A stretch of DNA of 59,752 nt from Okeania sp. KiyG1 (GCF_014132355.1 NZ_BLZO01000106.1:1-59752); one strand, 5' to 3'. Counted from the first letter of the stretch, positions 32,284 through 42,697 are shown. The notes: generated by a model not told the origin, from the sequence alone. Made by a program: numbers and translations.

Positions 32284-35200
32284 ATGATTAATATTCCAGG
32301 TTACCAAATTCTTGCCAAAATTTATGAAGGTAATAATTCAGTAGTTTATCGAGGTAGGCATGAGGAGAATAATCAATCTGTTGTACTTAAATTTAGCAAA
32401 GGAGATTTTCCTTCTGAAGCTGAGAATAATCGTTATCGAAAAGAGTATGAAATTCTGAGTTCTTTGAATTTTTCTGGAGTGATTAAAGTTTATGGATTAG
32501 AAAAATATAATAATACTCTAGTGATGATTTTAGAAGATTTTGGCGGTGAATCTCTCAAAACATTAATTACATCACAAAAATTTACTATATTGGGCTTTTT
32601 GAATTTAGCGATTAAAATTGCTGAAAGTTTAGGTGAAATTCATAGTGCTAAGATTATTCACAAAGATATTAATCCATCTAATATAATTTTTAACCTCACG
32701 ACAAGCGAATTAAAAATTATAGATTTTAATATATCTTCTGTATTAACTCGTGACAGTTATAAACTCAAACATTCAAATATTTTAGAAGGTACTCTTCCTT
32801 ATATATCTCCAGAGCAAACGGGTAGAATGAATTGTTCTTTAGATTATCGTACAGATTTTTATTCTCTTGGTGTTACTTTTTATGAACTATTAACTCAACA
32901 GCTTCCTTTTACTAACAATGATGTGATGGAATTAATTCATGCCCATATTGCTAAACAGCCAAAACCACCACATGAAATCAATCCAGAAGTACCACATATA
33001 ATATCAAATATTGTCCTCAAATTACTAGCAAAAACTGCTGATGAAAGATATCAAAGTGCTTGGGGTTTAATTGCCGATTTAGATGAATGTTTAAATCAAT
33101 TACAAATGATAGAAACAATTGTAGAATTTCCCCTTGGTAGTCAAGATATTTCTGATAAATTTAAAATTCCATCAAAACTATATGGCAGACAATTAGAAAT
33201 TGAAACGCTAATAGCAGCTTTTGAGCGTGTTTGTAAAGGTAGCAAAGAAATGATGTTAGTAGCTGGTTATTCTGGCATAGGTAAATCAGCTTTAGTACAA
33301 ACAATTTCTCAACCTATTATCCATCAAGGCGGGTATTTTATTTGGGGGAAATTTGACCAGTTTCAACGAAGTATTCCATACTCAGCAATTGTGAGTGCTT
33401 TTTCTGAGTTAGTCAGAATTATTTTAAGTGAAAGTGAGGCTAAATTACATGAATGGCGAAATAAACTTTTAGCAGCTTTTGGTACAAATGGGCAAATTCT
33501 GATTGATGTAATTCCGGAATTAGAATTGATTGTTGGAACCCAACCAAAAATTCAAGAATTAGGACCAAATGAAGCTCAAAATCGTTTTAATATCGTCTTT
33601 CAAAATTTTATCGGTTTATTTTGTCAACCAGAACATCCCTTAGTTATATTTCTTGATGATTTACAGTGGGCAGACTCCGCTACACTGAAGTTAATTAAAT
33701 TAATGATGACAGATGTAGAAACAAAGTATCTATTTTTAATTGGAGCTTATAGAGATAATGAAGTTAGTCCAACTCATCCTTTAGTGATGACTTTAAATGC
33801 TATTCGCACTCCATCTGAGAGTATGAATTATGCACAAATAAATCAGATAAATTTAACTCCTTTAACATTTGAAAATATTAATCAATTAATTGCAGAAACA
33901 TTGTGCAACGATCGAGTTTCAGTACAACCATTAGCAAAATTGGTAGAAAGTAAGACCGGAGGAAACCCATTTTTTGTTAATGAATTTATGAAAACTCTCT
34001 ATCAAGAAAATTTGCTGAAATTTGATTCCGAACAGATTCGATGGCAGTGGAATATAGAACAAATCACAGCACTTGATATTACTGATAATGTAGTGGAGTT
34101 AATGATTGGAAAACTGGAAAAATTACCGCAATTAACTCAGAAAGTTTTAAGCTTAGTTGCTTGTGTAGGAAACCAATTTGATTTGAATACACTTTCGTTA
34201 ATTTATGAAAAAGAATCTTATGCAACTTTTCAAGATTTATTACCTGCTATTCAGGAAGGATTAATTCTACCTGCGTCAGAAACAGAAGCTAAAAATGTAG
34301 AGTTGAACTTATATCCATTTTTAATTCTGAATTATAAGTTTTTGCATGATAGAGTACAACAAGCAGCTTATACTTTCATAGATGAATCTCAAAAACAAAA
34401 TTTACATCTAAAAATTGGCCGTTTATTCTTGAAAAATACTCCTCCAGAATATCGTAGTGAAAGAGTTTTTGATTTAGTAGATCATTTGAATATAGGTAGA
34501 ACTTTAATTACAGATGAATCAGAAAAAATTGAACTAGCAAAATTAAATGTAGAAGCAGGTAAAAAAGCTAAAGATGCCACAGCTTATGTAGCTGCTCAAG
34601 AATATATTACAGCAGGTATATCTCTATTAGACCGGGATTGTTGGACTCAATACTATGATTTAACTTTTGCGTTATATAAAGAAGGGGCCATAGTAGAATA
34701 TTTAAATAGTAATTTTTCAGAAAGTGAAGCCTTAATCAAATTAATATTAGACCGTTCAAAATCAGTTATTGAAAAAACAGAAGTTTATAATTTATTGGTT
34801 GTTCAATATACTTTACGCGCTCAGTACAAAGAGGCAATTGCAGCAGCAAAGAAAGCTCTAGGGTTACTAGAAATAGAACTTCCAGAAACAGATTTACAGA
34901 CAGTAATAAATCAGGAATTTACTCAAGTCAAAGAAAATTTAGGCACTAAAGAAATAGCTAGTCTGATTAATGAAACAAACATTGAGAAATCAAAATATAA
35001 AGTAGCTTTAGCCTTAATAACAAATTTGATTGCATCTGCTTATTTAATTTCACCAGAATTATGGACAGTAATTGTGCTTAAAGGTGTCAATATTTCTTTG
35101 AAATATGGTTCAGTTGCTGAGTCATGCCTTTGTTATTGTAACTATGGAATAATCCTCAATAGTTATTTAGGAGATTATCACTCGGCATATCAGTTTGGTC

Positions 35201-35502
35201 TGTTGGCATTAAAACTAACTGATAAATGGGAAATTTCAGGATTAAAATGTAAGGCTTGTGCTGGATTTGCTAATACATTAAGCTTTTGGTTTAAGCACAT
35301 TAAAGAATCTAATGTAATTAACAACGAAGGGTATGGAGCGGCTTTAGAATCAGGGGATTTAGAATATGCAGGTTATCTTCTACATAACACTGCTATTAAC
35401 TTATTATTTCAAGGTATACAAATCTCAGAAATATTGAAAGAAGTTTCTCGTTATTTACAATTTACTCAAAAACCAAAAATCAACTTTCGACAGATACTTT
35501 AA
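32284..35502 (+). CDS. Ser/Thr kinase-AAA ATPase half of a trifunctional sensor kinase (frameshifted)
   Basis: 1072 residues; TAGGAG precedes the ATG. The protein kinase domain (about 1-270) has the lysine of VVLKF, the catalytic loop IIHKDINPSNII, and IIDFNIS in place of DFG. PEQTGRMN with DYRTDFYSLG follows. An ATPase module comes next: Walker A GYSGIGKS near residue 333 and Walker B LVIFLDDLQWAD near 460. A helical repeat region then runs to the end. This is the front of the cyanobacterial trifunctional proteins of about 1800 residues (kinase, ATPase, GAF, histidine kinase). The frame stops early after a five-A run at 35475-35479. One extra A would join it to the downstream frame. Confidence 0.85.
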   Translation: MINIPGYQILAKIYEGNNSVVYRGRHEENNQSVVLKFSKGDFPSEAENNRYRKEYEILSSLNFSGVIKVYGLEKYNNTLVMILEDFGGESLKTLITSQKFTILGFLNLAIKIAESLGEIHSAKIIHKDINPSNIIFNLTTSELKIIDFNISSVLTRDSYKLKHSNILEGTLPYISPEQTGRMNCSLDYRTDFYSLGVTFYELLTQQLPFTNNDVMELIHAHIAKQPKPPHEINPEVPHIISNIVLKLLAKTADERYQSAWGLIADLDECLNQLQMIETIVEFPLGSQDISDKFKIPSKLYGRQLEIETLIAAFERVCKGSKEMMLVAGYSGIGKSALVQTISQPIIHQGGYFIWGKFDQFQRSIPYSAIVSAFSELVRIILSESEAKLHEWRNKLLAAFGTNGQILIDVIPELELIVGTQPKIQELGPNEAQNRFNIVFQNFIGLFCQPEHPLVIFLDDLQWADSATLKLIKLMMTDVETKYLFLIGAYRDNEVSPTHPLVMTLNAIRTPSESMNYAQINQINLTPLTFENINQLIAETLCNDRVSVQPLAKLVESKTGGNPFFVNEFMKTLYQENLLKFDSEQIRWQWNIEQITALDITDNVVELMIGKLEKLPQLTQKVLSLVACVGNQFDLNTLSLIYEKESYATFQDLLPAIQEGLILPASETEAKNVELNLYPFLILNYKFLHDRVQQAAYTFIDESQKQNLHLKIGRLFLKNTPPEYRSERVFDLVDHLNIGRTLITDESEKIELAKLNVEAGKKAKDATAYVAAQEYITAGISLLDRDCWTQYYDLTFALYKEGAIVEYLNSNFSESEALIKLILDRSKSVIEKTEVYNLLVVQYTLRAQYKEAIAAAKKALGLLEIELPETDLQTVINQEFTQVKENLGTKEIASLINETNIEKSKYKVALALITNLIASAYLISPELWTVIVLKGVNISLKYGSVAESCLCYCNYGIILNSYLGDYHSAYQFGLLALKLTDKWEISGLKCKACAGFANTLSFWFKHIKESNVINNEGYGAALESGDLEYAGYLLHNTAINLLFQGIQISEILKEVSRYLQFTQKPKINFRQIL

Positions 35503-35528
35503 CAGGAATTAAAAATATTATAGAAAAC

Positions 35529-37712
35529 TTGCATCCACAAACAGAAAAAATGGATATCAACCCTTCAAAAGACGAAAAAATTCACTTTGATATTGACAAA
35601 ATTAACGAAACAGAATACTTGGAAAATTGTCAACAACATCAAAATTTTCACTCTCTATGTATCTATCTAATTAATAAGTCTTATATTCTCTATTTATATA
35701 GAGACTTAGATGCCGCACTGCATAGCATCTTAGAAGCTCAAAAATATCTGACATATATTATAGGTACTGTACCTACAACAGAATTTAATTTTTATTATTC
35801 ACTAATCTTAGCTGCCCTCTATCCTCATGTTTCAGAAACTAAGCAAACAGAATATTGGCAACAACTAGAAAAAAATCAACAACAGATGAAAATTTGGGCA
35901 GATAACTGTCAAGAAAACTTTGAACATAAATATTTATTAGTAGAAGCAGAAATGGTAAGTATTGAGAGAAAAAATGCAGAAGCTATAGAATTATATAATC
36001 AGGCAATAGAATCAGCAAATAAAAATGAATTTATCCAATATGAAGCCCTAGGAAATGAATTGGCAGCAAAATATTGGCTAAATCAAAATAAATTTAAGTA
36101 TGCCAAAGTTCATTTACAAGAAGCTTACTATAGTTATCAAAAATGGGGCGCAACTAGAAAGCTGCAAGATTTAGAGAATCAATATCCAGAATTGCAAAAT
36201 ATATTAACAGTTAAAAATCGCATAATTGATACTCAAACCACAGCAATTTCTGGTGACACGACCAACCATGGCCAATCCCTAGATTTAGACACAGTTATTA
36301 AAGCATCCCAAGCAATTTCTAGTGAGATTGTATTAGATAGATTACTATCTAAGTTAATGAAAATTCTCATCGAAAATGCTGGAGCAGAAAAAGGTGTTTT
36401 GTTGTTGCTCACAGAAGGTAAACTAATCACTAAAGCTGAAGCAACATTAGATTCTGAAGAAGTCGTAGTTCAAGAAAGTAAAATTAATGAATATGAAAAT
36501 TTACCACTAACAATAATTAACTATGTAGAAAGAACCCGTCAAGATATTGTTTTAAGCAATGCTGTTGCTGAAGATCGGTTCACAACAGACTCTTATGTTG
36601 CTCAAACTAAACTTAAATCAGTCTTATGTACTCCAATTATTAATACTGGTAAGCTCATCGGAGTTTTGTATTTGGAAAATAACTTAATTACAGGTGCATT
36701 TACTCCAGAACGTTTGGAAATATTAAGGCTTTTATCATCTCAAGTAGCAGTATCTTTAGAAAATTCAATCTTATATACTTTTGTAGAGCAAAAAGTACAA
36801 GAAAGAACTCAAGAATTAAATGAAAAAAATCTACGACTAGAGCAAACATTACAACAGTTACAACGTACTCAATCTCAACTAATTCAAAGTGAAAAAATGT
36901 CCAGTTTAGGACAATTAGTAGCAGGAGTAGCCCACGAAATTAACAACCCTATAGGCTTTATTTATGGAAACCTTTCTCCCGCTACTGAATATGTTTCTGA
37001 TTTACTAAATTTGATTGATTTATACCAAGAACACTATCCTGAACCTGTAGAAGAAATTCAAGATGAAATTGAAGAAATCGAATTGGAATTTATCGTAGAA
37101 GATTTACAGAAACTTTTGAATTCAATGAAAGTAGGTACCGAACGTATTCGAGATATTGTCATTTCTCTCCGCAACTTTTCGCGTCTAGATGAAGCAGAAA
37201 TGAAACCTGTAAATATCCATGAAGGTATCGATAGTACATTTCTAATTTTACATACTCGTATTAAGGAAAAGTCAGATAAACGTGAAGTTGAAATAGTCAG
37301 AAACTATAGTCAGTTACCACAAGTTATCTGTTATGTTTCCCAAATGAATCAGGTATTTATGAATTTACTCAGTAATGCCATTGACGCTTTAGCATTTTTG
37401 CGAGATAAACAACAGGAATTTGACCATAAACCCACCATTACAGTTTCTACTGAAGTGACAGAGTTAAACACAGTAAAAATCAAAGTTGGGGACAATGGCA
37501 ATGGTATTAATTCTGAGACATTATCCAAGATTTTTGACCCATTTTTTACTACTAAACCAGTGGGTGCTGGTACAGGTTTAGGACTATCAATTAGCTATTC
37601 AATTGTTGTAGAAAAACATCAGGGTAATTTGAGTTGTGTTTCTGAAGTTGGAAAAGGTACAGAGTTCATAATTGAAATTCCTATTAAACCAGCTAGTGGT
37701 AATTATAGTTAG
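35529..37712 (+). CDS. GAF-histidine kinase half of the same trifunctional sensor kinase
   Basis: The frame is open upstream of the TTG to about 35478, in register with the end of the previous gene after a one-base change. The whole gene would encode about 1809 residues, the usual family size. It has a helical repeat region (1-230) and a GAF domain (about 250-400, LCTPIINTGKLIGVLYLE). A coiled coil leads to the HisKA H-box VAGVAHEINNPIGF. The ATPase follows: N-box MNLLSNAIDA, G1 VGDNGNGI, F-box FDPFFTTKPVG and G2 GTGLGLSIS. The phospho-accepting histidine is intact. There is no response regulator nearby. If the frameshift is real, this half could only be made by internal initiation. Confidence 0.85.
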   Translation: MHPQTEKMDINPSKDEKIHFDIDKINETEYLENCQQHQNFHSLCIYLINKSYILYLYRDLDAALHSILEAQKYLTYIIGTVPTTEFNFYYSLILAALYPHVSETKQTEYWQQLEKNQQQMKIWADNCQENFEHKYLLVEAEMVSIERKNAEAIELYNQAIESANKNEFIQYEALGNELAAKYWLNQNKFKYAKVHLQEAYYSYQKWGATRKLQDLENQYPELQNILTVKNRIIDTQTTAISGDTTNHGQSLDLDTVIKASQAISSEIVLDRLLSKLMKILIENAGAEKGVLLLLTEGKLITKAEATLDSEEVVVQESKINEYENLPLTIINYVERTRQDIVLSNAVAEDRFTTDSYVAQTKLKSVLCTPIINTGKLIGVLYLENNLITGAFTPERLEILRLLSSQVAVSLENSILYTFVEQKVQERTQELNEKNLRLEQTLQQLQRTQSQLIQSEKMSSLGQLVAGVAHEINNPIGFIYGNLSPATEYVSDLLNLIDLYQEHYPEPVEEIQDEIEEIELEFIVEDLQKLLNSMKVGTERIRDIVISLRNFSRLDEAEMKPVNIHEGIDSTFLILHTRIKEKSDKREVEIVRNYSQLPQVICYVSQMNQVFMNLLSNAIDALAFLRDKQQEFDHKPTITVSTEVTELNTVKIKVGDNGNGINSETLSKIFDPFFTTKPVGAGTGLGLSISYSIVVEKHQGNLSCVSEVGKGTEFIIEIPIKPASGNYS

Positions 37713-37780
37713 AAGGAAGAAGGAAGAAGGAAGAGGGAAGAAGGAAGAGGGAAGAAGGAAGAAGGAAGAAGGAAGAAAGA
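37712..37780. repeat. GAAGAAG short tandem repeats
   Basis: GAAGGAAGAAGGAAGAGG-type units run from the stop codon of the sensor kinase to the next family A element. Confidence 0.8.
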
Positions 37781-37784
37781 GTCA

Positions 37785-38012
37785 TATCATGTTCGGACGG
37801 GTCAGTTATAATAAAATTTAAGGACTGACAGTACCGACAGTACTAAAGAAATACTGAAATTATCGGCGTTGGTAAAGCCCGTGTATGATATTAATCTTAA
37901 TTCTTTAGGAGTCAGGAGGGAAGAAAGAAGAAGAAACCCCGAGTATAAGGAGAAAGTTTTTTGGTCGCGTAAAGGTAACATAGTTCTATCGCGCTCTTAT
38001 CCAGACATGGTA
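37785..38012. mobile_element. Family A MITE-like element, diverged, TSD TCA
   Basis: Ends TATCATGTTCGG and CCAGACATGGTA (one and two mismatches to the family end), flanked by TCA at 37782-37784 and 38013-38015. The flanking triplet differs from other copies but still matches TNA. Confidence 0.65.
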
Positions 38013-38203
38013 TCATACCTCAAATTACCAATGCAAAATTATCAATACCCCATCTCCAATATTTCATAAGCATTCCTCCTTTCTTCCCTATTTTGGCAAT
38101 CAAGGCGGGGTTTTAGACCCTTATGATTTTGATAAATACGCCTAGTTAAACAGATTTGATATCATATATTGTAAATAATTCTATAAATATTACCAAAAAT
38201 ACT

Positions 38204-38296
38204 ATGATGACTACTGTTTCTGTCGAACTACCCACAGGATAATTCTCAGCGCTGCGTAAAAATCCGCACGAGTTTGTTAGAGAAATGCGGATAGCT
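38204..38296 (+). pseudogene. UPF0175 antitoxin-like gene relic
   Basis: Nearly identical to the first ~90 bases of the intact gene at 47973, including about 55 bases upstream. GGAGTATTC has become GGATAATTC, giving a stop at codon 13. Similarity ends at ATAGCT, where a hairpin repeat (GCTCCTAAAATGCGGTTGGTTTTAGAGGAGC) takes over. No DUF3368 partner remains. Confidence 0.85.
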
Positions 38297-38429
38297 AAAA
38301 AAAAGCGATGTTGCATCCGCAACCCTGTGGGATAGCTCCTAAAATGCGGTTGGTTTTAGAGGAGCAATCTATCCCTTGAATTGATGTTAATATTTTATCA
38401 CTTGTAGTTGTCGTAGTAGAGGTCTAAAA

Positions 38430-38660
38430 ATGAGTAACTGGCAAGACCAGATCGGCTTTAATCCCAGAGTTTGTCATGGGAAACCTTGTATTAAAGGAAC
38501 CCGGATTATGGTTTCGGTCATCCTAGATAATCTGGCAGAGGGGTTGACAATAGAAGAAATTGTTGAAGAATATCCACCCTTGACTTTAGAAAATGTACGA
38601 GTGGCGATCGCTTATGCTGCGGCACTGGTGAGAGAAGAAGAGCTATTACCATTACGATAG
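38430..38660 (+). CDS. DUF433 antitoxin
   Basis: 76 residues: NPRVCHGKPCIKGTRIMVS followed by ILDNLAEGLTIEEIVEEYPPLTLE fits the DUF433 (VapB-like) family, a small helix-turn-helix antitoxin. The stop is five bases before the next start, so the two genes form one operon. It should bind and neutralise the neighbour and probably repress the operon. The fit to the family consensus is near complete. Confidence 0.9.
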   Translation: MSNWQDQIGFNPRVCHGKPCIKGTRIMVSVILDNLAEGLTIEEIVEEYPPLTLENVRVAIAYAAALVREEELLPLR

Positions 38661-38665
38661 GAATT

Positions 38666-39028
38666 ATGTTGATAAAATTAGATGAAAATCTCAGTATTAC
38701 CCATGCTAATTTTCTCAGGGATGAGGGTTACGATTGCGATCGGGTTACTGATGAAGGATTATCTGGTGAGGATGATGAGGTTGTATGGCAGCAAGTTTGT
38801 ACTGAAGGACGCTTTTTTATTACTCTCGATCTTGATTTTTCTGATGTCCGCCGTTTTCCACCGGGAACTCACCCTGGTATTTTACTTTTGCGTCCGGGTA
38901 GTGGAGGTCGCCAAGCTGTGCTTGATATTTTGATGCGAGTTGTGCAGGAATATCCACTTGCAAATTTGCAGGGTTGCTTAGTGGTTGCGGATAAAACTCA
39001 AACCCGTATTCGCCGTCCCTCTGTTTGA
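38666..39028 (+). CDS. DUF5615 PIN-like toxin
   Basis: 120 residues. The acidic residues of the PIN-like/Mut7-C fold are present: LIKLDENLS at the start, EDDEVVWQQV in the middle, and FFITLDLDFSD before FPPGTHPGILLLRPG. These fit a metal-dependent ribonuclease. The usual partner, DUF433, lies immediately upstream. The length is normal for the family. Confidence 0.88.
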   Translation: MLIKLDENLSITHANFLRDEGYDCDRVTDEGLSGEDDEVVWQQVCTEGRFFITLDLDFSDVRRFPPGTHPGILLLRPGSGGRQAVLDILMRVVQEYPLANLQGCLVVADKTQTRIRRPSV

Positions 39029-39074
39029 AGTTAATAGATGTTTAATAGGGCGATCGCTTTTCTAACTTCTTCAT

Positions 39075-39122
39075 AAAAAAAGCATCGCTCCTCTAACGCG
39101 GTTGGTTTTGGGAGGAGCGATC
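39075..39122 (-). terminator. Terminator of the leader-metalloprotease gene (repeated hairpin)
   Basis: On the minus strand ATCGCTCCTC and GAGGAGCGAT form a 10-bp stem around a loop containing CCAACCGCG, followed by a run of seven T. The same hairpin type serves the protease gene ending at 48868. Confidence 0.75.
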
Positions 39123-39146
39123 GCTAATACTTCCCACTACAAGTGC

Positions 39147-42089
39147 TTACGTCAGTTGTACGCTCAACCTGTAATTAATGTCGTCCTCAATAAAAGACTT
39201 TTGCTCTGTGGGACTCCAAGTTGAAACACCTACATAATAAGTACCTGCATTCAAGGGAACGTTTATTGATTCTGGTAGAGTTCCTTCATTAAAAAACCTT
39301 GTAATGAGCTCACCTTCACTGTCTTGCAGTATCATATAAGGATCGCCAGTCAATTTATCAAGATTAAGCTTTACAGTTTTTTCACTTCCTTTTACTTCAA
39401 AGCGGTAGTAGTCTATAAAATCAAAACCTCTCCCTACAAAATCATTAACAGTCTGTTTCTTTTTGGTGAGAGTACCCAAGTTGCGGGCGCCTTCACGATA
39501 ATCATCTTCTATTGATTTCCTCAAGTCAGAAAGTGGTCTTGGCTTACCTTTGGCATTAATTCCATATACCTTGTAACCGCTGTCAGCCAATAATCTTTTA
39601 TCTAACTCGGAAACTGAGCCAAAAGAAGGAGTTGAGACCCCAGATTCAACCTCATAACTAGGATGAAAGATATCGCTCAGTGGAACATTCTTACCACCGT
39701 TAAACTTTCGTGAATATTTCCCTGTGAAGAATCCTTCAGAGACTAACTGCTCGCTCGCATAAGTCCCACCAATAAGTCCCAAGGTATGACCTAATTCGTG
39801 AATGAGTAGAGGGTAATAGTCTTCAGGGACAGAATCTTCGAGTCCTGTATTAACAGACATTGTAGTTACTCTAGGCAAAGGTTTTGATTCACTGACGCTG
39901 TCAAAAGACGCAATTCCTGCAGCACTGTTATCAGTAAGAGGATCTGCACTTAGGAATACTACCAGATCGTCAACAAATCTATTTGTCTCGAAAGTAAACT
40001 TAGGACCACGATTAATATTTACCTGTGACTTTTGTACGTTTTCCAAGTTCACTCCTTTATGTTCATCAGCAATCCATCTCGCCCAGTCATTAGCGGCTTG
40101 CTGTGCTACTTCCCGGCGCTCAGGTGTCCAGAAACCAAGATAGTCATTACGAAAATCTAAGTCAATGTTAAAGTTTTTATTATCTGGCGCGTAGGTGTTC
40201 TTAATTAGTCCTAAGTCATAAGTGCCGCCGCCTTGGAGACCTCCATTGAGAGAGTAATCAATAGTATTGCCAGACTTGCGATTGCGTTTTGAACCATCTT
40301 TCTCAGCAATAAAGCTAACTGTGCGCGGTTTCTTCCAATTAGCTTGGGTAAAGGTAATAGTATCTTGAGTGCCATTGCTCTTATTATTATCGGCATCCAC
40401 CGTCAAGAACTTACCAGGATCGAACTTCAGCGTTACATTCGATTTAGGTGCTTTGTTCAATCGAACTTGGAAAGTTCCCTCATCCCCTTCTTTCCCACTG
40501 AAAGAGAGATTGTTAATGGTAGCTAAATTTGTTGGTGCCTCTTGGGCTGACAGTTTCAGTTTGTAATCAGTTTCTCCCCAACCAATGTTAACTCTAGCGT
40601 AATAAGTGCCTGGTTTGAGAGCGCTATTAATTGATTCGTCTTTAGTACCTGCTTCACTGGAACTAGCAACGACATTGCCCTTTTTATCAACTAATTCCAA
40701 ATTAGCATCGTCCTTCAATCCCTTGAGGTCGAGAGCTAAATTAGTCCAACTCTTGACTTTGAAGCGGTAATAGTCATCGCTATCGTTAGCAAAGGAGCTA
40801 ACCAAATCGCTCAAGGTTTTATTCCCATTGATCGTACCGAGATTACGAGCTTTACTCCTGCTGTTCCCTGCACCATCTGCTTTAGTTTTTAAGACTAAGT
40901 TGTATTTGGTATCTCCCCCATCAGATGGTGAGAAGACGCTGGCGTAGTAAGTGCCTTTCTTTAAAGGTTCAGTAATAAGCTCCTTTTTTTTGCCATCGTT
41001 ATATGAACCTGCTATTGGATATTCCCGACCGCTCTGGTACAATGAGACATCAGCATTGTCGTCCAATCCCTGGAGACTCAGGTTGAGAATCGTGCCATCT
41101 TTTTTGACATTGAATTTGTAATAGTCACTGCCGTCAATGCTACCCACAAAGTCGCGGAAATTTTGATTCTTCTTTAAAGTGCCTAGATCGCGAGCGCTTT
41201 GTAAAGTACTACCTGCACCGTCTGACGAAATTGGTGTCGCTTTCAATATCAGATTATAATCAGTATTAGCTCCAAAGTTGTAGAAAACATTGGTATAATA
41301 AGTTCCTGGTAAGAGGGCGCGATTAATCGATTCGTTTTTAGTCCCTTCATTGAAGGAACCCGTTATCCAGTCACCATTACTGTCATAAAGTATTAAAGTG
41401 GCGTCTTCTTTTAGTCCTTTAAGAGTAAGGTTCACTATAGCACCATCACCGTCCACTTTGAACTGGTAGTAGTCGTTAGGATCTGACGTGCCAATAAAGT
41501 CGCTAATCTTTTGTTGCTTTTGTTTGGGAGTACCAAGATTGTAAGCAGTGTCTAGAGTATTGCCCCCCTTATCAGTTTTGCTGGCTCTTCGTTGCGACTT
41601 AAACTCAGTCTGGAGTAATTCCTCGTCAGTATTGTTGCGATCGCTCCTACTCACCGAGTCAGTATAAAAATCAGTACTATCAAGCTTCCCAATATCAAAA
41701 GCTTTACCTCGACTATTACCTGCTCGATCGCGCCTTTGAGCAGTCCTAGTTTTTGTTTCTATCTCATTAGATTCGCCACCAATTAGAGGATCGACTTTTT
41801 CCCCTACATTGTCCCCTTTTCCTATCAGTGGGTCTTCTTCCTCGATTGAGGTCTTTTCTTGTGACTCCTGAGATTCACTTAGACCCAATGTTCCTAAACT
41901 ATTCTGAGACAGTAATAATTCATCATTACCTGTATTAAAATTTTCAACTTTTACTTCCGAGCTTTCTGCACTCGACCCAATACCACTAGCCGATCGCAGC
42001 TCATTACTGACTCCATCTATTCCAGCTAACATTGGGTCGGTAAACTCTGGCCCAAACTTGCTAGATGGTTCACCAAAAATACTATCCAT
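39147..42089 (-). CDS. Secreted leishmanolysin/matrixin-like metalloprotease with PPC domains
   Basis: 980 residues; GAGGT lies six bases before the ATG. Residues 1-115 are an acidic leader (TDPMLAGIDGV, LGTLGLSESQESQ) shared with the proteases starting at 46377 and 51777. A first PPC start is cut off at SVSRSDR. Three PPC (pre-peptidase C-terminal) domains follow (about 175-515), then a beta-sandwich domain (525-600), the peptidase (about 640-880) and a last PPC domain. The zinc motif is HELGHTLGLIGG near residue 763. Position 11 is Gly rather than His; a later IFHPSYEVESGVSTP probably supplies the third ligand, as in leishmanolysin-like bacterial enzymes. No Sec signal peptide is visible. 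PPC domains are usually found on exported proteases. Confidence 0.8.
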   Translation of the reverse strand: MDSIFGEPSSKFGPEFTDPMLAGIDGVSNELRSASGIGSSAESSEVKVENFNTGNDELLLSQNSLGTLGLSESQESQEKTSIEEEDPLIGKGDNVGEKVDPLIGGESNEIETKTRTAQRRDRAGNSRGKAFDIGKLDSTDFYTDSVSRSDRNNTDEELLQTEFKSQRRASKTDKGGNTLDTAYNLGTPKQKQQKISDFIGTSDPNDYYQFKVDGDGAIVNLTLKGLKEDATLILYDSNGDWITGSFNEGTKNESINRALLPGTYYTNVFYNFGANTDYNLILKATPISSDGAGSTLQSARDLGTLKKNQNFRDFVGSIDGSDYYKFNVKKDGTILNLSLQGLDDNADVSLYQSGREYPIAGSYNDGKKKELITEPLKKGTYYASVFSPSDGGDTKYNLVLKTKADGAGNSRSKARNLGTINGNKTLSDLVSSFANDSDDYYRFKVKSWTNLALDLKGLKDDANLELVDKKGNVVASSSEAGTKDESINSALKPGTYYARVNIGWGETDYKLKLSAQEAPTNLATINNLSFSGKEGDEGTFQVRLNKAPKSNVTLKFDPGKFLTVDADNNKSNGTQDTITFTQANWKKPRTVSFIAEKDGSKRNRKSGNTIDYSLNGGLQGGGTYDLGLIKNTYAPDNKNFNIDLDFRNDYLGFWTPERREVAQQAANDWARWIADEHKGVNLENVQKSQVNINRGPKFTFETNRFVDDLVVFLSADPLTDNSAAGIASFDSVSESKPLPRVTTMSVNTGLEDSVPEDYYPLLIHELGHTLGLIGGTYASEQLVSEGFFTGKYSRKFNGGKNVPLSDIFHPSYEVESGVSTPSFGSVSELDKRLLADSGYKVYGINAKGKPRPLSDLRKSIEDDYREGARNLGTLTKKKQTVNDFVGRGFDFIDYYRFEVKGSEKTVKLNLDKLTGDPYMILQDSEGELITRFFNEGTLPESINVPLNAGTYYVGVSTWSPTEQKSFIEDDINYRLSVQLT

Positions 42090-42360
42090 AATTACCTCTG
42101 TGCAAAGATTTTTTAGCTCAATATTTGTTTTGTTTTGAGTTAGTTACGTCAGATATTAATATCTCAGTAAATATTCGTATAAGTAAGTTTTTTCTAACTA
42201 ATAACTAATTCAACTGAAGTACTTTAACATAGACCTAGAGCTTTTTGTCGATAATCAACAAATTTTTTTGATTTTTTTGAAAAAATATTCAAATTTAGTC
42301 AAAACAAGCAATTAACTATAAAAACAAAACTAATATTGACAAAAAAATTCATGTTTTATC
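42090..42360 (-). promoter_or_regulatory. Conserved upstream region 1 of leader-protease genes
   Basis: From the start codon outward this matches the DNA upstream of the proteases at 46377 and 51777. It includes the ribosome-binding site and a perfect palindrome AGATATTAATATCT at 42151-42164, 62 bases before the start codon. The palindrome is a candidate operator. The match with the 51777 region extends for several hundred bases. Confidence 0.6.
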
Positions 42361-42540
42361 ATCGAAGATCGACAATATTTAGTAAGGAGTGCGATAATAG
42401 TTTCTCCATCAATTAATATTGAAAATTACAGATAAATTATTTAGAAATGTTTAATGGCCAAAATTAATCGAAGAGTTACTTATTTCTCAGGGCAAGGAAA
42501 AATTAAATTGATAAGTAATTATCTCTATCAATATCTACCA

Positions 42541-42697
42541 GGACTTACGCAGAGACTCTACAGATAGGGAGGGCGTTTTGCTACCGCATAACTCCGTTAA
42601 CGCTCCGCGACATGTAAAGCGGAGCTTGGCGTTAGCCAATACCATTTGCTCACGCAAAGCTCCGTTTTATATGTTGCGCAGCAAAACGCCCCTACAA
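42541..42697. repeat. Half family C element fused to an Rpn gene fragment
   Basis: It starts CAGGACTTACGCAGAGACTCTAC and ends GCCCCTACAAGATGGTG, running straight into nuclease codons. The usual right end (TGCGTAAGTCC) is missing. The interior holds an extra inverted repeat (GGGCGTTTTGCTACCGC ... GCGCAGCAAAACGCCC). Confidence 0.7.

Noticed and set aside
37869-38069. 66-codon ORF after the sensor kinase
   Set aside because: It lies inside a diverged family A element and reads through its short repeats.
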